Shown piece by piece: positions 1 through 7,521 of a stretch of DNA of 64,000 bases. The first letter of the stretch is position 1. The number at the start of each line of letters is the position of its first letter. The notes below the pieces were generated by a model. It did not search any database. It saw only the letters and a program-made list of their open reading frames with translations, and had not been told where the DNA came from. The position numbers and the translations under genes were made by a program. Source of the stretch: JAXMAR01 sp046350295 (GTDB lineage Bacteria; Planctomycetota; Planctomycetia; Gemmatales; Gemmataceae); assembly GCA_046350295.1 (NCBI GenBank), contig JAXMAR010000023.1, forward strand, positions 43,587 to 107,586, given 5' to 3'.

Positions 1-385
1 GAGCATGTACGAGAACCCGGAGCAGGACCTCAACAAGCTGTGGTGGGACCTCGTCGAAAACTACCAGGGCCTGAAACGCCCCGAGGGACGCAACGCCCCG
101 GACTACGGCAGCAAGTACCACATCATCGGCGCCCCGGTCTATTACCACAACTACATGATGGGGGAGCTGTTCGCCTCGCAGCTGCACCACGCCATCGCCC
201 GCGAGGTCTACAAAGGCGCGGCGCCGGACACCGTCGTTTACGTGGACAACAAGGAAGTCGGCGAATTCCTGAAGCGTCGCGTCTTCGATCCGGGCCGCAC
301 GATGTCCTGGAACGAGCTGACGCGCCACGCCACCGGCAGCGAGCTGAGCGCGGATGCCTTCGCCAGGGACTTTCGCGGCAAGTGA
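1..385 (+). CDS. M2-like zinc peptidase, C-terminal fragment
   Basis: The reading frame is open at the left edge, so only about the last 127 residues are present and the catalytic HExxH region lies outside the window. The segment with 'HIIGAPVYYHNYMMGELFAS' followed by a C-terminal 'MSWNELTRHATGSELSADAF' resembles the end of peptidyl-dipeptidase A (ACE, family M2) and related gluzincin peptidases, where a helix carrying Tyr-Tyr-x-Asn precedes a conserved 'tG..l....f' tail. These enzymes cleave peptides from the C-terminus, usually outside the cytoplasm. The family call rests on this tail only; an M3-type oligopeptidase is the alternative. Confidence 0.6.
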   Translation, partial: SMYENPEQDLNKLWWDLVENYQGLKRPEGRNAPDYGSKYHIIGAPVYYHNYMMGELFASQLHHAIAREVYKGAAPDTVVYVDNKEVGEFLKRRVFDPGRTMSWNELTRHATGSELSADAFARDFRGK

Positions 386-431
386 TCCGTCCGCCGTCCA
401 TTCTCGGAACGGGGATACCTCCGCGTCTCGC

Positions 432-751
432 TCAGACCTTGCGCCGTCGCGGCCGGTTCACTTTTCTTCGGCTCGGGGGTTGCTTGCGCACCCACTTGAA
501 GAACCCTGCCAGCTCCGGCGCCTCGCGCAGCTTGGCCGGCGTCGGATAGAGGCGGGCGAGCGTCTCGTTGGTGAAGGTGGCATGGACCATGCCGTGACAT
601 TGCCTGCAAATCAGGTCGACATGGTCGCTCGTGCCCCCCTTCTCGCGCGGCAAGAAATGGTGGCGGGTCAGCTCCTTCTTGGGGAAGGGACGCTCGCGGG
701 GAAGGGACGCTCGCAGAGGGCGCAAATGATCGATTCTCGCTCGTTGCTCAT
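432..751 (-). pseudogene. Small HNH endonuclease gene, frameshifted by a 17-bp duplication
   Basis: The intact part reads as a small HNH protein: 'LTRHHFLPREKGG', then 'CRQCHGMVH', then a C-terminal helix region ending in 'FFKWVRKQP', as in the roughly 100-residue HNH family. The expected start is ATG at 751, which overlaps the TGA of the upstream gene as ATGA, and reads 'MSNERESIICALCERPFP', including a CxxC zinc knuckle. After that the frame is lost, because the 17-bp unit at 681-697 is repeated at 698-714. Removing one copy in silico joins 'CALCERPFP' directly to 'KKELTRHHF' in a single frame of about 100 codons. The gene is therefore probably inactive, or it is phase-variable through copy number of the unit. 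The HNH assignment is good; its function is not known. Confidence 0.72.
681..714. repeat. Perfect 17-bp tandem duplication
   Basis: Two adjacent identical copies of GGGGAAGGGACGCTCGC (681-697 and 698-714) lie inside the HNH gene. Seventeen is not a multiple of three, so the duplication shifts the frame. Confidence 0.95.
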
Positions 752-1161
752 CCTTCCACGCCGAAGAAGGCCCTCGCATCGCGCGCCAAACGTTCCAGTT
801 GTCCGGCTTCTGTCTTGACGCTCGCCTCAACTCGCCAGTCTTCAGGGTAACAACCAGACCGGAGGACGACATGGATCGTGATGTGGCCCAGCTTGTCGTG
901 CACGCACCGAAGTTGCAACTCGCGCTCCAGCGACTCGAACGTCAGCTCCCCGGCCCATCCACTCCACTGCCGCGCCATTTCCTCGAACAACCTGGCCGGA
1001 TGCTCGCTCGCATACTCGGCGTAGACATCCGCCTCGGCGACCAGGTTCGCGTCTTCGATCCGAACCCGAAAGTGTTCGACAGGCTGCGCTCGGTCCTCGG
1101 GCAGCCGGTTCAAGAACGTCAGGCCATGCTCTGTCCCGATCGGAATCTTGAAGGTGTCCAT
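748..1161 (-). CDS. DUF6228-like protein
   Basis: This 137-residue protein has no signal peptide or membrane segment. Its layout matches the DUF6228 pattern as I know it: an N-terminal beta region with 'HFRVRIEDANLVAEADVYA', a 'LFEEMARQWSGWAGELTFES' segment with conserved tryptophans, then 'HDKLGHITIHVVLR' and a C-terminal 'DWRVEASVKTEAGQLERLA'. The biochemical role of the family is unknown; members are often small cytoplasmic proteins near nucleases or toxins. Its TGA overlaps the ATG of the downstream HNH gene (748-751), implying coupled translation and a linked role. The family name is from memory. Confidence 0.65.
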   Translation of the reverse strand: MDTFKIPIGTEHGLTFLNRLPEDRAQPVEHFRVRIEDANLVAEADVYAEYASEHPARLFEEMARQWSGWAGELTFESLERELQLRCVHDKLGHITIHVVLRSGCYPEDWRVEASVKTEAGQLERLARDARAFFGVEG

Positions 1162-1237
1162 GCCGAGACTCGTCCTCGCCCTCTACGCTCCGGTTCCCTC
1201 ATTTCTTTTTTCCGTGTCCTCTCGTGTTTTCCGTGGT

Positions 1238-1891
1238 TCAATCCCGCATCCGCACCCGCAACGTCGACGCCCACTCGTGCGCATCCAGCGTCCGCGTCCC
1301 CACCGGCGACGGCTTCAGGGCCGCAAGCGCCAAACCGAGCATGAACTGGACGCCCCCCTTCAGCTTCACCCGGCCCGCCACCAGGATCCAGCGCGACAGG
1401 TCTCCCTCGGCGTCGCCGGTGAGCATGTTGCGGAAGAAGTGGGTCGCGAAACCCTGATAGCTCACCTGTCGGGGCCAATCCTTCACGCGCGGCTTGTCTT
1501 CCTTGTAGATGTCCCCCAGGCCGGCCAGGACCCGCTCGAGCAGGCGGTCGATTTGCCCCGTGTCGAGGCGTTCCTCGGCGTCGGTCCCGGCGGGCGCTAC
1601 GACGACGAGACGCAGCCGCACCGGCACGCCCTCGACGAGGAGGCGGCGATCACCGGTGCGCGGCGGGGCCTCGGGATACTCGGTTAGTCTCTCTTCCAAG
1701 GCGCGGGACGGTGGGTCGACCTTGTGCGGCTTTCGGGGGATGAGGGCGCGGAGGGTCGTCCAGAGGATCAGCAGGAGGAGTAGGCCGCCGACACCGAGGA
1801 TGACGTACCAGCCCCAATCGAAGAGAGCCTGGCGGGCGGCGCCCTCGGGAAGCAGCTTGACGAGCCAATCGGGGGGCTTGGTGATGTCCAT
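1238..1891 (-). CDS. Single-TM protein of unknown function
   Basis: A 217-residue protein. Residues about 25-50 ('FDWGWYVILGVGGLLLLLIL') form one clear transmembrane helix, preceded by a short segment that would face one side of the membrane and followed by a basic linker (RALIPRKPHK). The remaining 150 residues are a soluble domain with a beta-rich start ('RRLLVEGVPVRLRLVVVAP') and a helix-rich middle. I do not recognise the family. It stands alone, 76 bp upstream of the region that ends at the DUF6228 gene and in the same direction. Confidence 0.7.
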   Translation of the reverse strand: MDITKPPDWLVKLLPEGAARQALFDWGWYVILGVGGLLLLLILWTTLRALIPRKPHKVDPPSRALEERLTEYPEAPPRTGDRRLLVEGVPVRLRLVVVAPAGTDAEERLDTGQIDRLLERVLAGLGDIYKEDKPRVKDWPRQVSYQGFATHFFRNMLTGDAEGDLSRWILVAGRVKLKGGVQFMLGLALAALKPSPVGTRTLDAHEWASTLRVRMRD

Positions 1892-2030
1892 GCGTGTCTC
1901 GTGGAGAGTCGGCGTCCAGGCCCGGGCAGGTTGCTACTCTTACCTGAAACGACCGATTTTGCAAGGCGGCGTCCGTGGGCGGCCTGGGCCGCAGGCTCCG
2001 AGCGCACTCGCCTGAGAGAGACGTGGGTAT

Positions 2031-3506
2031 TCAGCGGGCGCCGTTGCGGAGCCGTTGCGGACCGTGCAGCTTGCCCGGCGTCCGACCGACCATGACGACG
2101 CACATGCCGCCGCGGTTCGCCACGTTGACCACCTGCTTTTGCGAGGCCCGGCCGAAGACGGCCACGCCGGAGCGCGTCGCCGCGAAGCCCATGACGGTGT
2201 AAAAGGGCTCCAGGTGAGCGGTGCGCTCCGGCCCGACCACCGGAAACTCACTGGCCGGAATACTGGCCCGCTCCTGCACCACCCAGCGATCCGGGCCCTT
2301 CAGCGCTTCCTCCATGGCGCTCTCCCATTCCGCCTGTGTCATCAACAGGCCGATCTGCACCCCCTGGCCGCCGAACGCCCGGTTCGGCTTGAGTACCAGC
2401 GTCTCGCGCTCGTGGCGCACATGTTCGAGCAAGTCGCCGGTGTCGCCGCGCGGCAGGCGCGTGCGGCGATTGGAGAGGACGCGGGTCCACAACACGTGCC
2501 GGCGAAACACCTGCCGCTCCTCGGCGTTGTAATGGCGGCCGGCGATGTCCGGATCGGTCAGCACTTCCCAGCAGCTCTTCTGGTCGAGATCGCCGCCGAT
2601 CGACGAAACGACGCGGTTCTGGCGGAACAGCTCCTTCATCGCCGCGTCGCGCCCGGCGGCCTTGAGCGCGAGCAGGTCGGTCACCAGGTAATCGCGATAG
2701 ACGAGATCGACGACGGCGCCTTCGTAATAGACCTCGCGGCCGCGCAGCTCCAGTTCGGCCGGATCGGCGTGCAGCACGTTGAGGCCGTGCCGCTCGCGCA
2801 GGTACCCGGCCAGCAGCTCCTGCTCGTCGGCGCCGCTGCCGACGTACTTGGGATCGACGAAGCAGATGCTCCCTCCGGGCCGGCCGATCGCCTGCAAATG
2901 CTCGAGCAGCTCCTCCATGAGCAGGTCGCGGATGTCGCGGCACATCTCGAGGCTCACGCTGGGATCGAGACGGCCCAGGACCGGACTGACGACGTCCGTC
3001 ACGATCTCGTTGGCGGTGGGGACGAGGTAAAGCCCGCCGATGCATGACAGGTTGGGCTCGACGAACTTGAGGGAGTCCTTCCACATGGGGCTGATGAAGT
3101 CGACCAGGGCGTCGAGGCGAGCGAACATCGGGTTGTTCTCGCGCTGGCTCGGTCCCCAGCAATCCCAGAGCCAGGCTTCCTCCTCGGGCGGCAGCCGCAG
3201 GATGTCGCGCACGCTGAAGTCCGCCATGTAGAGATCGGGCAGACGCTTGAGAGCGTTCTGGATCGTGACCGTGACGTAATGGACGTATGAGATCTGCTCG
3301 GGAAGGACCGTCAGCGGCAGGGGCATGACGTGGATGAGGTCTTCGAGCCCGTCGCGCATGTAACAAAGGCGGCGGAGCCGGCACTCCTCCTGCACGCGCT
3401 CGGCGATCTCGATCAGCTCGCGCTCGGGAATGCGCAGGAAGGCGTTGCGGACGCGACTGGCCAGGCTCAGACCGCTCAGGCCGAGAACTTCCGCCGGAGT
3501 CAACAT
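2031..3506 (-). CDS. Circularly permuted ATP-grasp-like protein
   Basis: I take the start at ATG 3506 because AGAGGT lies just upstream and the sequence before it looks non-coding; this gives 491 residues. Two parts resemble circularly permuted ATP-grasp proteins (DUF404/DUF407, glutathionylspermidine-synthase type): a nucleotide-fold stretch with 'ICFVDPKYVGSGADEQELLA' and 'EGAVVDLVYRDYLVTDLL' (residues about 215-300), and a glycine-rich loop 'LKPNRAFGGQGVQIG' near residue 395. The family ligates amines or amino acids to carboxylates using ATP, but the substrate cannot be inferred here. The N-terminal 200 residues are helical and unassigned. The gene appears monocistronic, with a divergent lipoprotein gene at 3749. 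Confidence 0.62.
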   Translation of the reverse strand: MLTPAEVLGLSGLSLASRVRNAFLRIPERELIEIAERVQEECRLRRLCYMRDGLEDLIHVMPLPLTVLPEQISYVHYVTVTIQNALKRLPDLYMADFSVRDILRLPPEEEAWLWDCWGPSQRENNPMFARLDALVDFISPMWKDSLKFVEPNLSCIGGLYLVPTANEIVTDVVSPVLGRLDPSVSLEMCRDIRDLLMEELLEHLQAIGRPGGSICFVDPKYVGSGADEQELLAGYLRERHGLNVLHADPAELELRGREVYYEGAVVDLVYRDYLVTDLLALKAAGRDAAMKELFRQNRVVSSIGGDLDQKSCWEVLTDPDIAGRHYNAEERQVFRRHVLWTRVLSNRRTRLPRGDTGDLLEHVRHERETLVLKPNRAFGGQGVQIGLLMTQAEWESAMEEALKGPDRWVVQERASIPASEFPVVGPERTAHLEPFYTVMGFAATRSGVAVFGRASQKQVVNVANRGGMCVVMVGRTPGKLHGPQRLRNGAR

Positions 3507-3748
3507 TGGGGGCGACCTCTTGGGGCAAGGGATCGGGGTAACGCCATCATAGCAGGGCGCCGGGGAGGCCGCGAATCCCGGGGGCGCCTCCGCGGGCGTC
3601 TCCGGGGGCTTACGCCGCCCGGCTCGCCAATTTGGCGTGCCGTCCATTGCATTCTTGAGTTCCCCGTTGACGAGGACGGCCTGATGGGAAACAATCCGTT
3701 GAGCGGCGTCGGGCCGCGCATCGAGTCTTTCGTCACGGAGCAAGCACG

Positions 3749-4189
3749 ATGAAACGATGGAGCCCTGCTGTCGGCCTCGCTTTCCTGGCCGGTCTGGTCT
3801 GGACCGCTTGCGGAAACAGCGGCGAAACCAAGGACAAGGCGGACCCGGAGAAGGGGGTCGAGATCAAGATCGCGGACGTCGAGGATTATGTCGCCAAGAC
3901 CAAGGCGCTCACCGTCAACAACCTGAGCATCAAGGAGACGCCCAACGAGGACGTCAAGGGCTTCGTCAACTTCGAGTTCAAGGCCAGCGTCAAGAACCGC
4001 TCGGACGCGAACGTGAACTACATCCTGATGGTCGCCGGCCTGAACGCCGACAAGAAAATCGTCTGGACCCTCGCCCCGCGCACCGGCCTCAACGCCAACG
4101 ACCAGCACGTGATCGAGGAGCAGGTCATCGTTCCGGAGGGGGCGAAGAAGGCGACGCAGTATCTCTGGCTGCGCGTCGTGAACCGGTGA
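3749..4189 (+). CDS. Probable lipoprotein of unknown function
   Basis: This 146-residue protein begins with a positively charged signal peptide and a plausible lipobox: 'LAFLAGLVWTAC' puts the Cys at residue 21, so it is probably lipidated and periplasmic. The mature part has an acidic linker (residues about 25-45) and then a single beta-sandwich-like domain with 'KGFVNFEFKASVKNRSDANV' and 'IVWTLAPRTGLNANDQ', reminiscent of FxLYD-type extracellular domains. It lacks catalytic motifs. It is followed within 35 bp by a strong intrinsic terminator, so it is transcribed alone or as the last gene. Confidence 0.72.
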   Translation: MKRWSPAVGLAFLAGLVWTACGNSGETKDKADPEKGVEIKIADVEDYVAKTKALTVNNLSIKETPNEDVKGFVNFEFKASVKNRSDANVNYILMVAGLNADKKIVWTLAPRTGLNANDQHVIEEQVIVPEGAKKATQYLWLRVVNR

Positions 4190-4220
4190 TCGCCCCCCGC
4201 GGCGCCAGGTATTTGCAACA

Positions 4221-4266
4221 AAAGGGACTGTCCGTCGCGCCGAAGCGGACAGTCCCTTTGTGTTTT
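4221..4266 (+). terminator. Rho-independent terminator
   Basis: AAAGGGACTGTCCG (4221-4234) pairs perfectly with CGGACAGTCCCTTT (4246-4259) across an 11-nt loop and is followed by GTGTTTT. It ends the lipoprotein transcript. Confidence 0.9.
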
Positions 4267-4473
4267 AAAGGCGGGGTCCGAGCGCCGTTCCGGGCCGTCT
4301 CTGATAAGGTCGGGGCGCCTGGGCAAACCGGGCAAGGGCGGCGCGGGCCGGACAATCGTCAATACCCTCACCATCCGCCTTTTCCCTCAACTCCACGTAA
4401 CCGGCATCCGAAGAATAATAGGACGAACCGCAACCGGGGCGGAACCCTCGGCTTGGTTTGCTGCGAGGATGCC

Positions 4474-5294
4474 ATGAGAGCACGGACCGCTTTCCTGATC
4501 GCGCTTCTGACTCTCTCCCTGGGCCGCTCCACACAGGCTCAGGAGGTGATGCCGCGACCCGTCAGCCCGGAGCTGCTCCCGGCGCCACGCACCGGAGGCG
4601 GGCCCGACTCCGCTCCGACCCATATCTACGCGAGCGACTCCGGCCACGGCGGCCTCTCCGACTGGATCACCTACCGCCACCGCAGCTGCTGGAGCAACGA
4701 CTGGGACCCCCATGTCGTCACCGAGCTCTATCTCCGCTCCGGTGTCGACTTCCCCTTCCCCGGTGACGTCCTCGGCCGCATCCTCAGCCCGGGCTGGAGC
4801 ATCACGGGGGGTGGCAAAGCGATCTTCTTCGACAAGAGCTACACCCGCGCCTGGTTCGCCGATATCAGCCTCGGCAACACCTTCAACGAAAGCAACAACG
4901 CGGCGCCCTTCAACCCGATCACCCTCGTCCCCGGCCAGGTCGGCCGCGTCCGTGACTACAACCGCACCTGCGTCGGCCTCGGCCTTGGCCGCGAATGGTA
5001 CCTCATGGGGGACGGCTCCCACTGCAACGGCCCCTCCTGCGCGTCAGCTTCGACGGCGGCGGCCGCTGGGGGTCCGCCTCCGTCGCCTTCGATTCCCTCA
5101 AGCACACCAGCGACGTCATCGGCGCCGTTTACTTCGGCCTGGAAACCGACTACGAATGGCCCATGCAGTGCGCTCCGTGCACGTTCGTGTTCGGCCTCCG
5201 CGCCGAATGGGACTACACCTGGAGCGACATCCTGGAACAGCGCAGCGACGTGCAGGACCTGAGCATCCTTTTCCACTTCGGCGTCCGCTTCTAG
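4474..5294 (+). pseudogene. Signal-peptide protein interrupted by a frameshift
   Basis: The gene starts at ATG 4474 with a clear Sec signal peptide ('TAFLIALLTLSLGRSTQAQ'). The first frame runs through 'GVDFPFPGDVLGRILSPGWS' and 'VGLGLGREWYLMGDGS' to about 5030. The coherent continuation is in a different frame from about 5035: 'LLRVSFDGGGRWGSASVAFD' to 'VQDLSILFHFGVRF' at 5294. The aromatic C-terminus ending in Phe and the alternating strands suggest an outer-membrane beta-barrel of about 270 residues. The shift is equivalent to loss of one base near the run CCCCTCCTGC. It may be a real mutation or a sequencing error. Confidence 0.62.
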
Positions 5295-5467
5295 TTTGCA
5301 CCTGCGGCTGCATCGAACTCAATGGCGACTGGCAACAGTTCGTCGCCTGGTTCGAGCAAGAAACCCAGCTCGTCTAAGAGGGCGAGCGATGCGAGATCCT
5401 CACCAATCAACCCTTAACTCGAGCCGGGGCAGCGTAGAGCCAGGTGGGCGATTCAGCTCCACCCCTG

Positions 5468-5986
5468 TCATTTCTTCTCTTCCTTTTCCGGCGCCTCCAG
5501 CACCTTGCCGTCGGGGGCCAGCGTGATCTCGACGCTCTTGCCGTCCGCCTTGCGCACGATGATCTCGTAGCCGTGCAGCTTTTCTTCTTTTCCCTTCACG
5601 TCGGTCATTTCCATCGCCTCGGTCATCTTTCCCTTGGGATAGCGTTTCGCGACGGCCTTCGCGACGGCTTCGGGCAGGTCCTTGACGGCGATCTCCTTCT
5701 CGAAGTTGAGCAGCGTGCCGTTTTCCTTGATGTCCGCCTCCCATTTACGCGCGCCGATCTTGAACTCGATGTCGTAGACAACGTCGGCGCCCTCCTTCTC
5801 CCGGGTCCACTTGTCGATCACCGCCTTGGGAAACCGTCCCTTGAGCGTATCCATCACGGCCTTCGGGATCTTGTCCAGGTCGGCCTTGCCCTCCTTGTCG
5901 TCGCTCCGGCCGGAGCCCGTGAAAAACAGTGCGGCCACCAGAACCGCTAGCCCGCCGAACAGGCAGTTGCAACGCGGCGCGTTCAT
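5468..5986 (-). CDS. Secreted PepSY-like protein
   Basis: A 172-residue protein with an N-terminal signal peptide (residues 1-27, 'GLAVLVAALFFTGSGRSDD'). The mature part shows two PepSY-like units: 'LDKIPKAVMDTLKGRFPKAV' followed by 'VYDIEFKIGARKWEADIKEN', then 'DLPEAVAKAVAKRYPKGKMT' followed by 'LHGYEIIVRKADGKSVEIT'. This helix-plus-beta-sheet arrangement is typical of PepSY-like periplasmic domains, thought to bind or inhibit extracellular proteins. The tail is Lys/Glu rich. It lies alone between oppositely oriented genes; no regulator is evident. Confidence 0.75.
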   Translation of the reverse strand: MNAPRCNCLFGGLAVLVAALFFTGSGRSDDKEGKADLDKIPKAVMDTLKGRFPKAVIDKWTREKEGADVVYDIEFKIGARKWEADIKENGTLLNFEKEIAVKDLPEAVAKAVAKRYPKGKMTEAMEMTDVKGKEEKLHGYEIIVRKADGKSVEITLAPDGKVLEAPEKEEKK

Positions 5987-6140
5987 GGCAATCTCCCCTC
6001 ACCGCCGCGAGTCGGCCGCCCGGAGAGCCCGAACGGTTTGCCGCCGCGGCTATGAGGAATCTAGGCGAAGGGCTCGGTTACGCCATCGGTCACGCTGAGA
6101 AAGCTTGGTGAGGGGTCGCTTCGAGATGGAGGAATCTGGT

Positions 6141-7367
6141 TCACACCTCCAGCAGCAACCGCTCCGGGTTTTCCAAGCATTCTTTGACGCGGACCAGAAA
6201 GAGCACCGCATCGCGGCCGTCGATGAGGCGGTGGTCGTAGGTGAGGGCGAGGTACATCATCGGCCGGATGACGACCTGGTCGTCGCGGACGACGGGGCGT
6301 TTCTGGATGGAGTGCATGCCGAGGATGGCGGCTTGGGGCGGATTGAGGATCGGCGTCGAAAGCATGGAGCCGAAGATGCCGCCGTTGGTGATGGTGAACG
6401 TGCCCCCCTGGAGGTCGGTGACGGCGATCTTGCCATCGCGGGCGCGGACGGCGAGGGCGGCGATGGTCTTCTCGATGTCGGCGAAGCCGAGGCGGTCGGC
6501 GTCGCGGACGACGGGGACCATCAGACCCTTGTCGGTGCTGACGGCGACGCCGATGTTGTAAAAGCGCTGGTAGACGACGTCGGGGCCGTCGATGCGGGCG
6601 TTGACGATGGGGTGGGCCTTGAGCGCCTCGACGACGGCCTTGACGAAGAAGGACATGAAGCCGAGGCCGACGCCGTGCTTCTCCTTGAAGGAGTCCTTGT
6701 ACTTGGTCCGCAGGTCCATGACGGCGGAGAGGTCGGCTTCGTTGAAGGTGGTGAGGCTGGCGGTCGTGTTCTGCGCGGCGAGGAGACGCTCGGCGATGCG
6801 CTGGCGGATGGCGGACATGCGCTGCCGCGTCTCGCGCGAGTCGACCTCGGCGACGGGCTGGGCGAAGGGGATGTCCTGACGTTTGTCGAGCTCCGTCTGG
6901 ATGTCTTGCTTGAGGACGACGCCATGCCTGCCGCTGCCGGGGACGTGAGCGGGGCTGATGCCGCTTTCAGCGGCGAGGCGCCGGGCGGAAGGGGAGATGG
7001 CCGGGGGCTGAGGCGGGACGGGCGGCGGGGGCGGCGTTGGCTTGGCGGCGGGGGGAGGCGGAGGCGTGGGGCGTTGCGCTTCGGACGGCGGCGGTGGGGG
7101 CGTCGCAGCCCTGGGCGGAGGGGGGGCTTCCGCCGCGGCGTCGATGCTGGCGACGATGGCGCCGATCGTGACCTTCTCGCCTTCGCCCGTCTTGATGCGC
7201 AGGACGCCGGCGGCGGGGGAGGGGACCTCTTGCGACGCTTTCTCGGTCTCCAGCTCGAAGAGAGGCTCGTCCTGGCGGACCCGCTCGCCGTCCTTTTTGA
7301 TCCAGCGCGCAATGCTGCCTTCGTTGATCGACTCGCCGACGGAGGGGACCTTGACTTCGACGGGCAT
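6141..7367 (-). CDS. sucB: Dihydrolipoyl succinyltransferase (2-oxoglutarate dehydrogenase E2)
   Basis: This 408-residue protein is the E2 core of the 2-oxoglutarate dehydrogenase complex, transferring the succinyl group from lipoamide to CoA in the TCA cycle. Residues 1-75 are a lipoyl domain with the lipoylated Lys43 in 'FELETEKASQEV'. A Pro/Ala-rich flexible linker follows (about 78-122). Residues about 125-165 are the E3-binding domain ('SPSARRLAAESGISPAHVPG'). The remaining part is the catalytic domain with the active-site 'TYDHRLIDGRDAV' near residue 380. Length is normal for the family. It follows sucA in the same direction with a 154-bp gap that holds a long inverted repeat. Confidence 0.95.
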   Translation of the reverse strand: MPVEVKVPSVGESINEGSIARWIKKDGERVRQDEPLFELETEKASQEVPSPAAGVLRIKTGEGEKVTIGAIVASIDAAAEAPPPPRAATPPPPPSEAQRPTPPPPPAAKPTPPPPPVPPQPPAISPSARRLAAESGISPAHVPGSGRHGVVLKQDIQTELDKRQDIPFAQPVAEVDSRETRQRMSAIRQRIAERLLAAQNTTASLTTFNEADLSAVMDLRTKYKDSFKEKHGVGLGFMSFFVKAVVEALKAHPIVNARIDGPDVVYQRFYNIGVAVSTDKGLMVPVVRDADRLGFADIEKTIAALAVRARDGKIAVTDLQGGTFTITNGGIFGSMLSTPILNPPQAAILGMHSIQKRPVVRDDQVVIRPMMYLALTYDHRLIDGRDAVLFLVRVKECLENPERLLLEV

Positions 7368-7379
7368 GCGTGGGCTCCG

Positions 7380-7511
7380 GTCGTTTAGCCGCGGTTCGCA
7401 GAACCGGGGCGGGCGTGACGGTTAGGCGGTTGCGACGTTGCGTCCGGGCATATCAACGCGGCGGTTTATGGGACGCGGTCCGCCCGGTTCTGCGAACCAG
7501 GGCTAAACGAC
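7380..7511. repeat. Long imperfect inverted repeat between sucA and sucB
   Basis: The arm at 7380-7407 (GTCGTTTAGCC..GGTTCGCAGAACC..) is the reverse complement of 7483-7511, apart from a short mismatch. Each arm contains its own small palindrome, GGTTC-GCA-GAACC. In RNA it would form a hairpin with a loop of about 75 nt, or two small ones. It could be a dispersed element or a control point between the two cistrons. Confidence 0.8.
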
Positions 7512-7521
7512 TGCGGCCGCG

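Noticed and set aside
6105..7388. 427-codon plus-strand open frame opposite sucB
   Set aside because: Antisense to a clear E2 gene and rich in Asp/Gly from codon bias; no family.
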